Assembly: GCA_002336805.1 (NCBI GenBank)
Contig: DDEZ01000011.1
Coordinates: forward strand, 310,001 to 374,000
Source of the DNA: Bacteroidetes bacterium UBA1941
GTDB lineage: Bacteria; Bacteroidota; Bacteroidia; Chitinophagales; LD1
Direction of reading: 5' to 3'
DNA length: 64,000 nt
Shown: piece by piece, positions 1-8,463 of the stretch
How positions within the stretch are numbered: position 1 is the first letter of the stretch
How the letters are laid out: each line of letters starts with the position of its first letter
Program-made: the position numbers and the translations under genes
The notes under the pieces: model-generated
The model's database searches: none
The model's input: the letters and a program-made list of their open reading frames with translations, nothing else
Told to the model about the DNA's origin: nothing

Positions 1-1
1 G

Positions 2-715
2 ATCATCATCAGCGGCGATATCAAGACCGAGCTGAGCTACGGCGCGCACCTGAGCTATGAGCGCAAGATAGACGCCAAGGGCCACTTCAACATAGAGGCC
101 AATGGCTTCTTCAATACCATCATCAATAAGATAGAAGTAGACATCCACTCGCGCCCCGATGCAGTGATCTATAGCAATGACGGTTCCCTCAATATCAGCA
201 CGGGCGTGAACGTGAACGTAGACATGAATTTCAGATTCCCACTCTCTGCACATATCGGCATGACGGCTATGCTAAACAGGGACCTCTCTCAGGATGGCAG
301 TGGTCACTATGTCTATAGAGATGTGATCAATGCGCCAACCTATACGGCCAACTATATGCTGTCGTATGCCTTCAAAAAGGTAGGACTCTCTATAGACTGG
401 ACGGGGCTGATCAATTCACCCATGTACCTCAATACGGTCTATGGTGATGACCGCGCCCAGCGCTCGCCATGGTACTGCCTCATGAACCTGCAGGTGACCA
501 AGAAGTTCAAGTTTGGCCTGGATATCTATGCAGGTGGCAGCAATCTGCTCAACTTCCGCCCGCAAAACCTGATCCTGCGTGGCAATGACCCCTTTAATAA
601 ATACGTGACCGACCTGGACAATAATCCGCACAACTACCGTTTTGATGCCAGCTATATCTACGCCCCTAATCAGGGTGCGAAGGGATACATAGGTCTCAGG
701 TGGCATATAGAGTAG
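2..715 (+). CDS. TonB-dependent receptor, C-terminal fragment
   Basis: The reading frame is open from base 2, so the gene begins before the window; about 237 residues of the C-terminus are present. The stretch alternates short hydrophobic/aromatic strands (for example YTANYMLSYAF, GLSIDWTGLI, YIGLRWHIE) with polar turns and ends on an amphipathic strand, as in the last barrel strands and the final strand of TonB-dependent receptors. NLLNFRPQNLIL resembles the conserved 'NLFN' stretch near the end of such receptors. It would import a large ligand across the outer membrane using TonB. The substrate cannot be told from this fragment. A GTG at 164 is internal and not a real start. The next gene starts 25 bp later and may be its surface partner. 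Confidence 0.75.
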   Translation: MIISGDIKTELSYGAHLSYERKIDAKGHFNIEANGFFNTIINKIEVDIHSRPDAVIYSNDGSLNISTGVNVNVDMNFRFPLSAHIGMTAMLNRDLSQDGSGHYVYRDVINAPTYTANYMLSYAFKKVGLSIDWTGLINSPMYLNTVYGDDRAQRSPWYCLMNLQVTKKFKFGLDIYAGGSNLLNFRPQNLILRGNDPFNKYVTDLDNNPHNYRFDASYIYAPNQGAKGYIGLRWHIE

Positions 716-740
716 GAGAGGTTTTGCTAACTTTACCCCA

Positions 741-1715
741 ATGAAAAAAGTCTTTGCGCTATGTATAGTGATCGCTGCAGTCCTCTCTGTCTCAGCACAG
801 CAGATACCTAATGCACGCTTTCAGTACTGGGCTACCCCTCAGGCTCCTAATGGCTGGGGCACCTGGTCCAGCGCCATCAACTCGCACAATGTAGCCGTGG
901 CCGACTCTGCCATACGGCTGGCGCAGCGCGATACGATGGTAGCAGGCTACTACCCGCAGGACTCGGCCTCCCTGCTGCTCACCGTAGATACGATCCAGCT
1001 GCCGGGCTATGGCAGGGTCACACTGTCCGGATTTGCAGCGCTGGGAGGTGCCTCATATGTGCAGCCGCCCGCGGGGCTGGGCCTGCAGCTGGGAGCCTTG
1101 CGCTATGCAGCGCGTCCGGACACGCTCTACTTTGACTACCGGATGGTACCCGCGCCGGGATCGCATGATACTGCTATCGTGTCGGTAGGCTTTACCCACT
1201 GGGATACGACCTACCGTGAGCGGCAGGTGCTGATCTCCCGCGCCTTTGCCCTCACTGCCGATAGCCAGTGGCAGTACAATGCCGCCATCCCGCTGATCGA
1301 CTACTATGAGCCATTCCTGCCTGATACGCTGCTGCCGGACTCGCTCCAGATCATCTTCTTTGCCTCCGGCTCTACTTTCCCTACCATCGGCACGCGGCTA
1401 TGGGTAGACAGCGTCCGCTTTGACGCCAGTGTCGATCCCGTGCAGACCGGCCTGCCGGACCTCAATGCCATACATAATGTGGCCATCTGGCCAAACCCTG
1501 CTGATGCCACCATATACATAGGCCTGGAGGAGAAGGAGCTGGGTGATGACGCCATACTATACGATGCTGCCGGCAGGAGCGTCTACAGGGGCCGCCTGCC
1601 TGACCGTGTCAATACCATAACCACGGAGGCCCTGCCACCGGGGGACTATACCCTGCGTATCCGCAGCCGTGACGGGCTGACCACCTATCGCAGCCGGCTG
1701 GCAATAGTGCACTAG
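741..1715 (+). CDS. Secreted protein with T9SS type A sorting domain (PCMD-like)
   Basis: The 324-residue product begins with a signal peptide (MKKVFALCIVIAAVLSVSAQ) and ends with a roughly 75-residue type A sorting domain: VAIWPNPADATIYI, an 'LYDAAGR' turn and a final PPGDYTLRIRS...YRSRLAIV strand, the usual pattern for T9SS cargo. The middle (residues 20-240) starts 'QIPNARFQYWA.PQAPNGW' and resembles the carbohydrate-binding-like PCMD proteins of Bacteroidota; that is inference. It follows the TonB receptor by 25 bp, so the two may be cotranscribed and act as receptor plus surface protein. TAACTTTA directly upstream (727-734) is one base off the phylum's -7 box, so it could also have its own promoter. 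Confidence 0.75.
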   Translation: MKKVFALCIVIAAVLSVSAQQIPNARFQYWATPQAPNGWGTWSSAINSHNVAVADSAIRLAQRDTMVAGYYPQDSASLLLTVDTIQLPGYGRVTLSGFAALGGASYVQPPAGLGLQLGALRYAARPDTLYFDYRMVPAPGSHDTAIVSVGFTHWDTTYRERQVLISRAFALTADSQWQYNAAIPLIDYYEPFLPDTLLPDSLQIIFFASGSTFPTIGTRLWVDSVRFDASVDPVQTGLPDLNAIHNVAIWPNPADATIYIGLEEKELGDDAILYDAAGRSVYRGRLPDRVNTITTEALPPGDYTLRIRSRDGLTTYRSRLAIVH

Positions 1716-2070
1716 CGCACAGTGGATAAATGAGCTGAAACATAATCCCAAGCACCATCGTACAAGATAGTAGCCCAAGGGCAGTAATATCTGTACATGA
1801 AGAACATATCCATCTATCTCTCTTTTGGTTCTTATCTCTCAGGGCTTTTAGCAGTACTATCTCATGCCGGCGCTACCACGTACCGGCTGCAATATATCCC
1901 TGTATCTGCCGGCGCAGGCCGGTGTGATGCACCGCCGCTATGGCGCACATCATCAGATGCTGCACTCAGGTATCTTTAGTCGTGAACATGTATCTTTTTG
2001 CCTGAGTTCAAGTATCGGGGCGGGGTATCCCGCCCTTTTTTATTTCAGGCCAGTCTAGAGAGTAGGGTTG
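1716..2070. other. Intergenic gap without a convincing gene
   Basis: The gap holds a plus-strand terminator at 2018-2041. A 60-codon plus-strand frame at 1797-1979 has a hydrophobic start (MKNISIYLSFGSYLSGLLAV) but no recognisable family, and a second frame overlaps it. The terminator lies 300 bp beyond the previous stop, so a short transcript of its own could exist here, but this is weak. Confidence 0.3.
2018..2041 (+). terminator. Rho-independent terminator
   Basis: A perfect 7-bp G+C stem GGGCGGG/CCCGCCC with a GTAT loop is followed by six T. The T tract is on the plus strand only, so it stops rightward transcripts rather than the minus-strand glycosyltransferase gene. Confidence 0.8.
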
Positions 2071-3018
2071 TTACTTCCCCCTGTTCACATACTTAGAGAT
2101 CAGGTAGGCATTCCTATCAGAGGCACTACGTGAAACCAGCTCGGCCAGGAAGCCGGCGAGGAATAGCTGCACTCCTATGACGATAGCCAGCAGGCCCAGG
2201 TAGAAGATGGGCCGCTCCGTCATATGGTATGCATCAAAGGCAAACTTGGCGATGGTCAGGTAGACCGTGATCATAAAGCCGAGGAAGAAGCTCAGCACGC
2301 CCAGCCCGCCGAAGAGGTGCATAGGCCGCTTGGAGAAGCGCGTCATGAATGACACGGACAGCAGATCCAGCAGGCCAAAGAGGAAACGCTCGATGCCAAA
2401 CTTGGTCGTGCCATATTTGCGTGCCTGGTGGTGTACTATCTTCTCACCTATTTTGTCATAGCCGGCGCGCTTGGCCAGGATGGGGATATAGCGGTGCATC
2501 TCGCCATATACCTCCACGCTCTTCACCACATCCTTGCGGTATGATTTGAGGCCACAGTTGAAGTCATGCAGGTTGTCTATGCCGGAGGCTACGCGGGCAG
2601 CCCAGTTATATAGCTTGGTAGGGACGGTCTTGGTGATCGGGTCGTAGCGCTTCTGCTTCCAGCCGGATACGAGGTCGTAGCCATCCTCTACTATCAGGCG
2701 GTAGAGCTCCGGCACCTCATCAGGCGAGTCCTGCAGGTCGGCATCCATAGTGATCACTACATCGCCCTCTGCCTCGGCAAAGCCTACATTGAGCGCAGCA
2801 GACTTGCCATAGTTGCGGCCAAACTTCACACCACGCAGGGTAGGATAGACAGACGATAGCTGCTCTATGACTCTCCATGAGCCATCCTTGCTACCATCAT
2901 CTACCATGATCACCTCATAGCTGAAAGCATGCTCCCGCATGACACGGTCTATCCATGACATCAGCTCCGGCAGGCTCTCCTCCTCATTAAACAATGGTAC
3001 TACTATCGATATCTGCAT
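2071..3018 (-). CDS. Family 2 glycosyltransferase, DPM/GtrB-like
   Basis: The 315-residue protein has a GT-A catalytic domain at the N-terminus: SIVVPLFNEEESLPEL, VDDGSKDGSW, and the metal-binding DADLQD motif, then GLKSYRK. Two C-terminal hydrophobic segments (about residues 225-255 and 265-300) anchor it in the inner membrane. This architecture matches polyprenyl-phosphate glycosyltransferases such as dolichol-phosphate mannose synthase-like and GtrB proteins, which move a sugar from a nucleotide donor to undecaprenyl phosphate. The donor sugar is not known. It lies 9 bp after the DUF4199 gene in a three-gene minus-strand operon, a gene order that is common in Bacteroidota. Confidence 0.88.
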   Translation of the reverse strand: MQISIVVPLFNEEESLPELMSWIDRVMREHAFSYEVIMVDDGSKDGSWRVIEQLSSVYPTLRGVKFGRNYGKSAALNVGFAEAEGDVVITMDADLQDSPDEVPELYRLIVEDGYDLVSGWKQKRYDPITKTVPTKLYNWAARVASGIDNLHDFNCGLKSYRKDVVKSVEVYGEMHRYIPILAKRAGYDKIGEKIVHHQARKYGTTKFGIERFLFGLLDLLSVSFMTRFSKRPMHLFGGLGVLSFFLGFMITVYLTIAKFAFDAYHMTERPIFYLGLLAIVIGVQLFLAGFLAELVSRSASDRNAYLISKYVNRGK

Positions 3019-3027
3019 CGTCTTCCT

Positions 3028-3600
3028 TTATGATCCTGATTTTTCTGCCTTCAGCCGGACCAGGTCATCCGAGCTTCTCTTGATGAATACTGCTACAAGT
3101 AAGGAAAAAACAGCCGTACCCACAAGCATGTAGCCCAGGTTTAGCGCTACCTGGCCATAGGAGAGGTCGTCATCCTCCGGGCGGATCTTTACCAGCTCTT
3201 CCTGCTGCTGCTCCGGGGTTTTATTCATCACTACCATCTCCGCTTTTGCTTTCTCTACACGGATTGCATACACCTTGTTGTGAAAGTCTTTATCGATCAG
3301 CTTATTCACCAGCAGGGTAGAAAATGCCTGCCCCAGCGCGCAGGAAGCAAAGACGATGTATATAGCCAGAAACGCATCGCGAAAGGAGATCACATTGCCA
3401 TGAAAGCTGCGGTAGGCTATGCCGCTCCAAATGCCCAGCAGCAGGCACATAGCGATAGTGAAGATGCCAAACACACCAGCCAGAAACATACTCTGGAACA
3501 TGGCCTTGTAAAACATGTAAGCCATCAGGCCCAGAGCTACCATGGCCACATAAGCCATGCCACCCACCCGCAGCGGTATATTGGGATTAAACTTTGCCAT
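3028..3600 (-). CDS. DUF4199-like membrane protein
   Basis: The product has 190 residues and four predicted membrane segments (roughly residues 14-34, 38-60, 74-98 and 150-172), with a charged loop at 105-145 that includes a PEQQQEELVK stretch. Length, topology and position between a GT2 gene and a dihydroorotase homologue match the DUF4199 family of Bacteroidota. The function of that family is not established. The start codon lies inside the upstream gene (14-bp overlap), which suggests translational coupling. The family assignment is from pattern and context, not a search. Confidence 0.72.
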   Translation of the reverse strand: MAKFNPNIPLRVGGMAYVAMVALGLMAYMFYKAMFQSMFLAGVFGIFTIAMCLLLGIWSGIAYRSFHGNVISFRDAFLAIYIVFASCALGQAFSTLLVNKLIDKDFHNKVYAIRVEKAKAEMVVMNKTPEQQQEELVKIRPEDDDLSYGQVALNLGYMLVGTAVFSLLVAVFIKRSSDDLVRLKAEKSGS

Positions 3601-4867
3601 CCGTCAGTGCGATTTTATCCTTGTGAATGACCCCGACTACACGACCTGTAAAGGCCGTACCGACAAAGGGCGTGTTCTTTGACTGAGAGCGGATATCCCT
3701 TTCCGTAAAGGTCCATTGCTGATCGGGGTTGAATAACGTCAGGTCGGCCTCTGCGCCTTCGGCGAAACCAGCCACTGGTAGCCCCAGTATCCGGCGCGCA
3801 TTCAGGCTGAAAAGCTCTACCAGCTTAGTCGCATCAGCTTTGCCCTGCAGCGCGGTATTGGCCACCGCATAGGCGGTCTCCAGCCCTATCATACCATAGT
3901 CCGCCTTATCAAACTCGAGCTTCTTGCACTCCTCATCCTGTGGATTGTGCTGGCTGGTGATAGTATCTATAGTGCCATCAGCCACACCCTTGATCAGGGC
4001 ATTGATGTCAGCTTTGCTGCGCAGGTGTGGATTTACTTTGCAGTTGGTATTGTATTGGCCTACTGCGGTCTCATCCAGCAGCAGGTTGTAGGCATTCACA
4101 GAGGCTGTGAGTGCTGTCTTCTTCTTCTTGGCCGCGCGGATCAGTGCTACTGACCCGGCCACTGATATATCCAGCAGGTGCAGGCGCGACTCCGTGTAGT
4201 CCAGCAGGTAGAGGTCACGGTTCACCGCTATCTCCTCTGCCAGTGCTGGTGCTCCGGGCAGGCCGAGTCGGGTGCTCGTCACACCCTCATTCATCATGCC
4301 GTTCTTCGATATGCTCTTATCCTCCGGGTGGTTCATCACCAGTCCACCAAAGGCTTTCACATACAGCAGTGCCCGCTCTATCATACCGCCACTCGGGCTG
4401 GGACGCAGCCCATCGCTGAAGGCTATAGCCCCGGCGCGGTGCATATCGTACATATCGGCCAGGTCCTTGCCCTGCAGGTCATGCGTCAGTGTGCCGATGG
4501 GATGCACGGATACGATGGTGTCTTTAGATTTATGGATCAGGTAGTCTACTTGCGCCTTGCTCTGGGTGATGGGCTGTGAGCCGGGCATCACACAGATGTG
4601 CGTATAGCCGCCGGCAGCTGCAGCACGGCAGCCGCTCTCTACAGTTTCCTTGTGCTCATAGCCCGGATCGTAGAGGTTCACATTCATATCTACCCAGCCG
4701 AGTGATACGTGGAGATTTGGAGATTTGATCTCTTTGGCACGGCCGGCATCAGCGATCTTTGCCGCTATCTTTTTGATCTTGCCATTTGAAATGAGAATAT
4801 CTACGACCTTGCTGTGATACGGAGAACCCGGGTGTATGACGCGCGCTGCGCGGAGGATGATGTCCAT
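3587..4867 (-). CDS. Dihydroorotase-like amidohydrolase, apparently without metal ligands
   Basis: The 426-residue protein aligns along its full length with type I dihydroorotases of the amidohydrolase fold, including GYTHICVMPGSQP, AFSDGLRP and YGMIGLETAYA. Key catalytic positions have changed: the metal-binding HxH of the D-x-H-x-H-x-R-x-P-G motif reads DMNVNLYDPG (Asn62, Asn64, and no Arg), and the ATDHAPH motif that carries the catalytic Asp reads TSQHNPQ (Gln306). It is therefore unlikely to hydrolyse dihydroorotate. It may be a non-catalytic PyrC'-type partner of aspartate transcarbamoylase or have another role. It is the first gene of the operon with DUF4199 and GT2. A true pyrC must be elsewhere. 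Confidence 0.85.
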   Translation of the reverse strand: MDIILRAARVIHPGSPYHSKVVDILISNGKIKKIAAKIADAGRAKEIKSPNLHVSLGWVDMNVNLYDPGYEHKETVESGCRAAAAGGYTHICVMPGSQPITQSKAQVDYLIHKSKDTIVSVHPIGTLTHDLQGKDLADMYDMHRAGAIAFSDGLRPSPSGGMIERALLYVKAFGGLVMNHPEDKSISKNGMMNEGVTSTRLGLPGAPALAEEIAVNRDLYLLDYTESRLHLLDISVAGSVALIRAAKKKKTALTASVNAYNLLLDETAVGQYNTNCKVNPHLRSKADINALIKGVADGTIDTITSQHNPQDEECKKLEFDKADYGMIGLETAYAVANTALQGKADATKLVELFSLNARRILGLPVAGFAEGAEADLTLFNPDQQWTFTERDIRSQSKNTPFVGTAFTGRVVGVIHKDKIALTDGKV

Positions 4868-4960
4868 CGGATAGTTTTACCGGACGTCAAAAATACGAAA
4901 ATCTGCGATATAAACGACTAGTTGGGCCTTGGGTGCTTAAAGGCTTAAATACATTTTTAG

Positions 4961-5049
4961 CCACATAGAAACATAGAGACATAGAAATACAGAATGACTG
5001 GCCTTTTTAAAAAGACTATGTGCTTTATGTCTCTATCCTTTCTATGTGG
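4961..5049. repeat. Imperfect inverted repeat with CATAGA units
   Basis: The left arm at 4961-4987 is built of CATAGA units and begins CCACATAGAAAC; the right arm at 5015-5049 is its imperfect reverse complement and ends TTTCTATGTGG. Between them lies the perfect 12-bp palindrome CTTTTTAAAAAG (5003-5014). It sits between the minus-strand genes at 3587-4867 and 5098-5745. Similar 'CTATGTG...CTATGTGG' strings are familiar from gaps in Bacteroidota genomes, so a dispersed repeat is more likely than a gene-specific signal. A 'GACTCTGCGTTAAA' string follows at about 5078. Confidence 0.6.
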
Positions 5050-5097
5050 TAAGTGCATTCAGCGCTGCGTCTCTCCGACTCTGCGTTAAAGCTTATA

Positions 5098-5745
5098 TCA
5101 AAACTGCAGGCTATAGCTCACCCCCGTACCCGTATACACCAGGCCCGAGGTATAGTGGTTCAATTTCTTGAAGGCATGCTGAGAGTGTACGATATACATA
5201 CTCCAGTCAAATAGCAGCAGGAAGGCACCCTGCATCAGCACGCTCTTGCCTATACCGGATACAGCCTCGCGTGTGCCCTGCTTACTGACCCTGTCAGAGA
5301 ATCCCCACATAGCAGCACCTGCGCCCACATAGGCAAAGTCCAGCGCACCATTGATCAGATAAAGTTTCTCCTGGCCATGCTGCCTGAGCAGTGTCTTGCC
5401 AAAGGTGATATTGTCGTCCCGCTTTTTGCTGTAGGTACCTGCTACGCCGGGTGCTGCTATCATTACATTGATCGCTCCCCAGATCGCATTGCTGGCATGA
5501 AAGTACCGCGCCTCTCCATGTGTGAGCGGTGCAGCTATAGCGCCATAGATCACATTGGCGCCACCCCAGCCTGTGAGCGTAAACAGCCCCCGGCGGTTGA
5601 TCAGGTTCTGCCGCTGATTGAAGGTGGCCATCTCCTGGCTCGGCATGTACTCTTTGAAATGGTGATGTATGACAGAGTCTTTCTGCTGGGCATGACCAGC
5701 TACGCTCAGCATGAGGAAAGCTGCTATGATGGAGAGGGTTCTCAT
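5098..5745 (-). CDS. Small membrane protein of unknown function (DUF6992-like)
   Basis: The 215-residue product has an N-terminal signal peptide (MRTLSIIAAFLMLSVAGHAQ) and then several moderately hydrophobic, glycine-rich segments (about residues 55-72, 85-105, 130-150 and 170-190) that suggest three or four membrane spans. NRRGLFTLTGWGGANVIYGA and the following GEARYFHASNAIWG resemble the DUF6992 proteins of Bacteroidota, which have no known role; that name is from memory. Its ATG directly abuts the stop codon of the leucine-rich-repeat gene (TAAATG), so the two are almost certainly translated from one mRNA. Confidence 0.6.
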   Translation of the reverse strand: MRTLSIIAAFLMLSVAGHAQQKDSVIHHHFKEYMPSQEMATFNQRQNLINRRGLFTLTGWGGANVIYGAIAAPLTHGEARYFHASNAIWGAINVMIAAPGVAGTYSKKRDDNITFGKTLLRQHGQEKLYLINGALDFAYVGAGAAMWGFSDRVSKQGTREAVSGIGKSVLMQGAFLLLFDWSMYIVHSQHAFKKLNHYTSGLVYTGTGVSYSLQF

Positions 5746-7572
5746 TTACTTGTTTCTTTTAGGGCCATCGTCCAGTATCGGCCTGTTCTGGCGCTGCTCA
5801 GATGGCTGAGGTGTAGTGCCCGGCAGTGGCTCCTTATTGTAGTAGTCCACGTTGATGATCTTGCAGTCCGGCAGGGCGCTGATGAGTGGCTCTGCCTGTG
5901 CACGGGTCAGGTTGTTATAGCTGATGTCCAGGATGCGCAGGGTCTTGATACGCGCTACCTGCGCTATCACGGACGACATATTTGCGTTTAGGTTCATAGC
6001 CACATTGAGGTCTACCAGATGCAGGCTGCTGAAATCGGACGGCAGCCCCTGCAGGTCATTGCTCTTCAGGTCCAGTATCTGCAGGCTCGGCAGCTTGCTA
6101 AAGGACGCAGGCAGCAGCGTGATCACATTGCCGCGCAGATCCAGTGATACGAGCGATGTCAGGCCATCGATACAGGCCGGCAGTTTCTCTATCACATTAT
6201 CTTTCAGGGTCAGCTTCTTGAGGTTTCGCATCTGGCAGAGATCATCAGGCAGCGTCTTGATCTTCTTATCAGCTTTATTGAAGAAGTCTCCATCCATGAA
6301 GAGAGAGTCCAGCTGCGTGAGCCTGCTCAGACCGGTGCCGACCTCTGATATCTTGTTCCTGTTCAGATTGATGAAGCGGAGCTTGCTCAGATTTGTGAGC
6401 GAAGCCGGAAATCCCGGTAATTGATTACGACTCAGGTCCAGCCACTCCAGTGCAGTGAGCTGGCTGAAGTCTCCGCCCAGTGAGGCCAGCTGATTGCCGG
6501 CGAGGTCCAGCACCCGCAGCTTATTCATGCCCCCAAAGCCAAGCGGCAGGTTCTGTAGTACATTCAGGCGGAAAGAATTGGTAGGCGAGCCTAAGTATAG
6601 CTCCTCCAGATTCTTCAGACTGGTAAAAGTAGCAGGCAGAGAGGTCAGCACATTCTCGCGTAGGCTGAGCACTTTCAGACCGGTGAGGGAGCCGATCTCT
6701 ACAGGCAGTGATGAGAGGCCGCACTGGTCGATGTAGAGTGCATTGAGTTTCGGCAGGGTGGCGAGTGTTTTAGATACGTCCACCAGATTGAGCGAGAGGT
6801 TTTGCCGCAGGCTCAGTACCTCCAGGTTTGCCAGCTGCGCAAAAGAAGCAGGCAGCGTCTTGATGTCATTGACTGAGAGATCGAGATCGCGCAGTGACTT
6901 TACCTCACCTATTTTGCCATTCAGCTCCAGCAGGCCACAGGTAGAGAGGTCGAGGGTTTTTACATTCATGCCCTTCAGGCGCTCGTAGAGGTCATCGTCA
7001 TAGAGGTAGGCATTGTGCTCCAGGCAGAGGTAGCTGAGATTTTTCAGCTTGGTGAAAGTCTCCGGTAGCGCCTTGATGTTGTTATTGCGAAACGTAAACG
7101 AGTCTAGTGACGTAAGATCGCCCACGGCAGATGGCAGCGCACTGTAGCCTCCGTCATTCAGCACCAGCACACGCAGCTCAGGCAGCCGAGCCAGCAGGCT
7201 GAAGAGCTTGTCGACATTCAGCTTCCTTGCCTTTGTGATCGTGATCTTGTGCAGCTTTTTGAGCGAAGCGACACGTGGATCTATCTCCGTGCCGGGATAG
7301 TAAGACAGGTCCAGTGCCTCAGTATTAGGATTAGCCAGGGCAGCATCTATGCGTGCCTGTGCAGCCTCCAGAGATTTCTTCTCCTGTGCAGACTGTGCTT
7401 CCTTCCACTCTTTGTAGACTATGGAGTCGCGCACCTTTTCCGGTAGTGAACGTAGCCACTCGTCTTTGGTCTGCTTCAGGTTTTCTTTGGCTACGGGCTT
7501 CTGCGCATAGTTACTTTTGGCCGCGATCAGCATTATAAAAAGCAACAGGCAGGTATGAAAGGGTCTCGTCAT
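5746..7572 (-). CDS. Secreted leucine-rich-repeat protein
   Basis: The start chosen is the ATG at 7572, giving 608 residues with a signal peptide (MTRPFHTCLLLFIMLIAAKS), rather than an upstream frame extension with no such feature. From about residue 100 to 580 it is a continuous series of roughly 23-residue leucine-rich repeats of the LxxLxLxxNxLxxLPxxF type (for example LKVLSLRENVLTSLPATF), as in typical bacterial LRR proteins with a binding surface on the beta-sheet face. A charged segment (residues 35-75) precedes the repeats. There is no T9SS sorting domain; the tail ends in a basic PKRNK. It is expected in the periplasm or on the surface as a binding scaffold. The partner is unknown. 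Confidence 0.85.
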   Translation of the reverse strand: MTRPFHTCLLLFIMLIAAKSNYAQKPVAKENLKQTKDEWLRSLPEKVRDSIVYKEWKEAQSAQEKKSLEAAQARIDAALANPNTEALDLSYYPGTEIDPRVASLKKLHKITITKARKLNVDKLFSLLARLPELRVLVLNDGGYSALPSAVGDLTSLDSFTFRNNNIKALPETFTKLKNLSYLCLEHNAYLYDDDLYERLKGMNVKTLDLSTCGLLELNGKIGEVKSLRDLDLSVNDIKTLPASFAQLANLEVLSLRQNLSLNLVDVSKTLATLPKLNALYIDQCGLSSLPVEIGSLTGLKVLSLRENVLTSLPATFTSLKNLEELYLGSPTNSFRLNVLQNLPLGFGGMNKLRVLDLAGNQLASLGGDFSQLTALEWLDLSRNQLPGFPASLTNLSKLRFINLNRNKISEVGTGLSRLTQLDSLFMDGDFFNKADKKIKTLPDDLCQMRNLKKLTLKDNVIEKLPACIDGLTSLVSLDLRGNVITLLPASFSKLPSLQILDLKSNDLQGLPSDFSSLHLVDLNVAMNLNANMSSVIAQVARIKTLRILDISYNNLTRAQAEPLISALPDCKIINVDYYNKEPLPGTTPQPSEQRQNRPILDDGPKRNK

Positions 7573-7696
7573 CGTGAGTAAAGGATTGGTACTACAAATA
7601 TCCTGAAAATAAAACGATGTGGCAATCGTTATCATATCAGCAGAGACAATTAAATATTTTTTTTGATTTTTGGACCCATTCAAAATACTACAGCAT

Positions 7697-8236
7697 ATGG
7701 ATATCACACTCATGAAAGTACTCTACACGATCGCACTGGTCACTATCCCTACGGCCTTTGTCGGTATGGGCATGTACATGGTGATCAGGGCCTACCTGCG
7801 CCGCGATGAGAACCTCCGCCTGCTGGAGCTGCGCATGGCTACCAATAAAGAGACCCGCCTGCTGAAGCTACAGGCCTATGAGCGCATGGCGCTCTTTCTG
7901 GAGCGTATAGCGCCGGCGGCTGTCATCTCGCGGGTGCTGGATCCTGACATGGTCAATCATGAGCTGCAGCTGGCCATCATCCGCAATATCCGCTCAGAGT
8001 TTGAACACAACCTGTCGCAGCAGATCTACATCTCCTCAGATGCCTGGAACCTCATCGTTTCTGCCAAAGACGAACTGATCAAGGCTACCGGCATGATAGC
8101 GCAGCAGGTATCACCAGATACTGCCGCGCCACAAGTAGCCCGCATCATACTCGAGTCTATAGCCAATAGCGGACAGATGCTACCTACGCAGACCGCGCTG
8201 GAGTTTCTGAAGCATGAGGCGAGGGAACTGCTGTAA
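7697..8236 (+). CDS. Membrane-anchored DUF7935-like protein
   Basis: The ATG at 7697 gives 179 residues; an upstream TTG at 7670 is in frame but less likely. One N-terminal membrane segment (about residues 7-29, rich in Ile/Val/Ala) is followed by an all-helical cytoplasmic part with the pattern LQAYERMALFLERIAP, and a NHELQLAIIRNIRSEFEHN stretch. Length and pattern fit DUF7935 proteins of Bacteroidota, which have no known function; this name is from memory. The protein resembles those found upstream of acyl-CoA mutase genes in the phylum, but here a 227-bp repeat-rich gap separates the two genes. Confidence 0.65.
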   Translation: MDITLMKVLYTIALVTIPTAFVGMGMYMVIRAYLRRDENLRLLELRMATNKETRLLKLQAYERMALFLERIAPAAVISRVLDPDMVNHELQLAIIRNIRSEFEHNLSQQIYISSDAWNLIVSAKDELIKATGMIAQQVSPDTAAPQVARIILESIANSGQMLPTQTALEFLKHEARELL

Positions 8237-8463
8237 GCATATCGGCCTATAAGGATATGAGTAGGGACAGGTCGCGACCTGTCCCTACTTGCTATACAGG
8301 ACCTCTATCGCAGATAGGTGGGGCGATGCCCTACTCTGGAAACATTTCGCCCCTTCGGGGCTTTAATGCAGGTACAGTTTCAATAAATATTATTTTCGCT
8401 GGTGACAAATGCTTTGTATTTGTCTTACTACTTAATACTAACTACTAAATACTGCGCGCAGCG
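8237..8463. repeat. Intergenic repeat island with a perfect 28-bp palindrome
   Basis: This gap packs several short palindromic units. At 8261-8288 there is a perfect 28-bp palindrome with half-site GTAGGGACAGGTCG. At 8349-8361 GCCCC/GGGGC forms a 5-bp stem with a TTC loop. At 8404-8424 GACAAAT/ATTTGTC pairs around a 7-nt loop. From about 8427 a run of ACTAAATACT-like units reaches almost to the mutase start. None has a T tract typical of a terminator. They look like REP-like or MITE-like dispersed elements. Confidence 0.65.

Noticed and set aside
1797..1979. 60-codon frame with a hydrophobic start
   Set aside because: Too little evidence: no family, and the sequence after the hydrophobic part looks random. 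Mentioned only as part of the gap.
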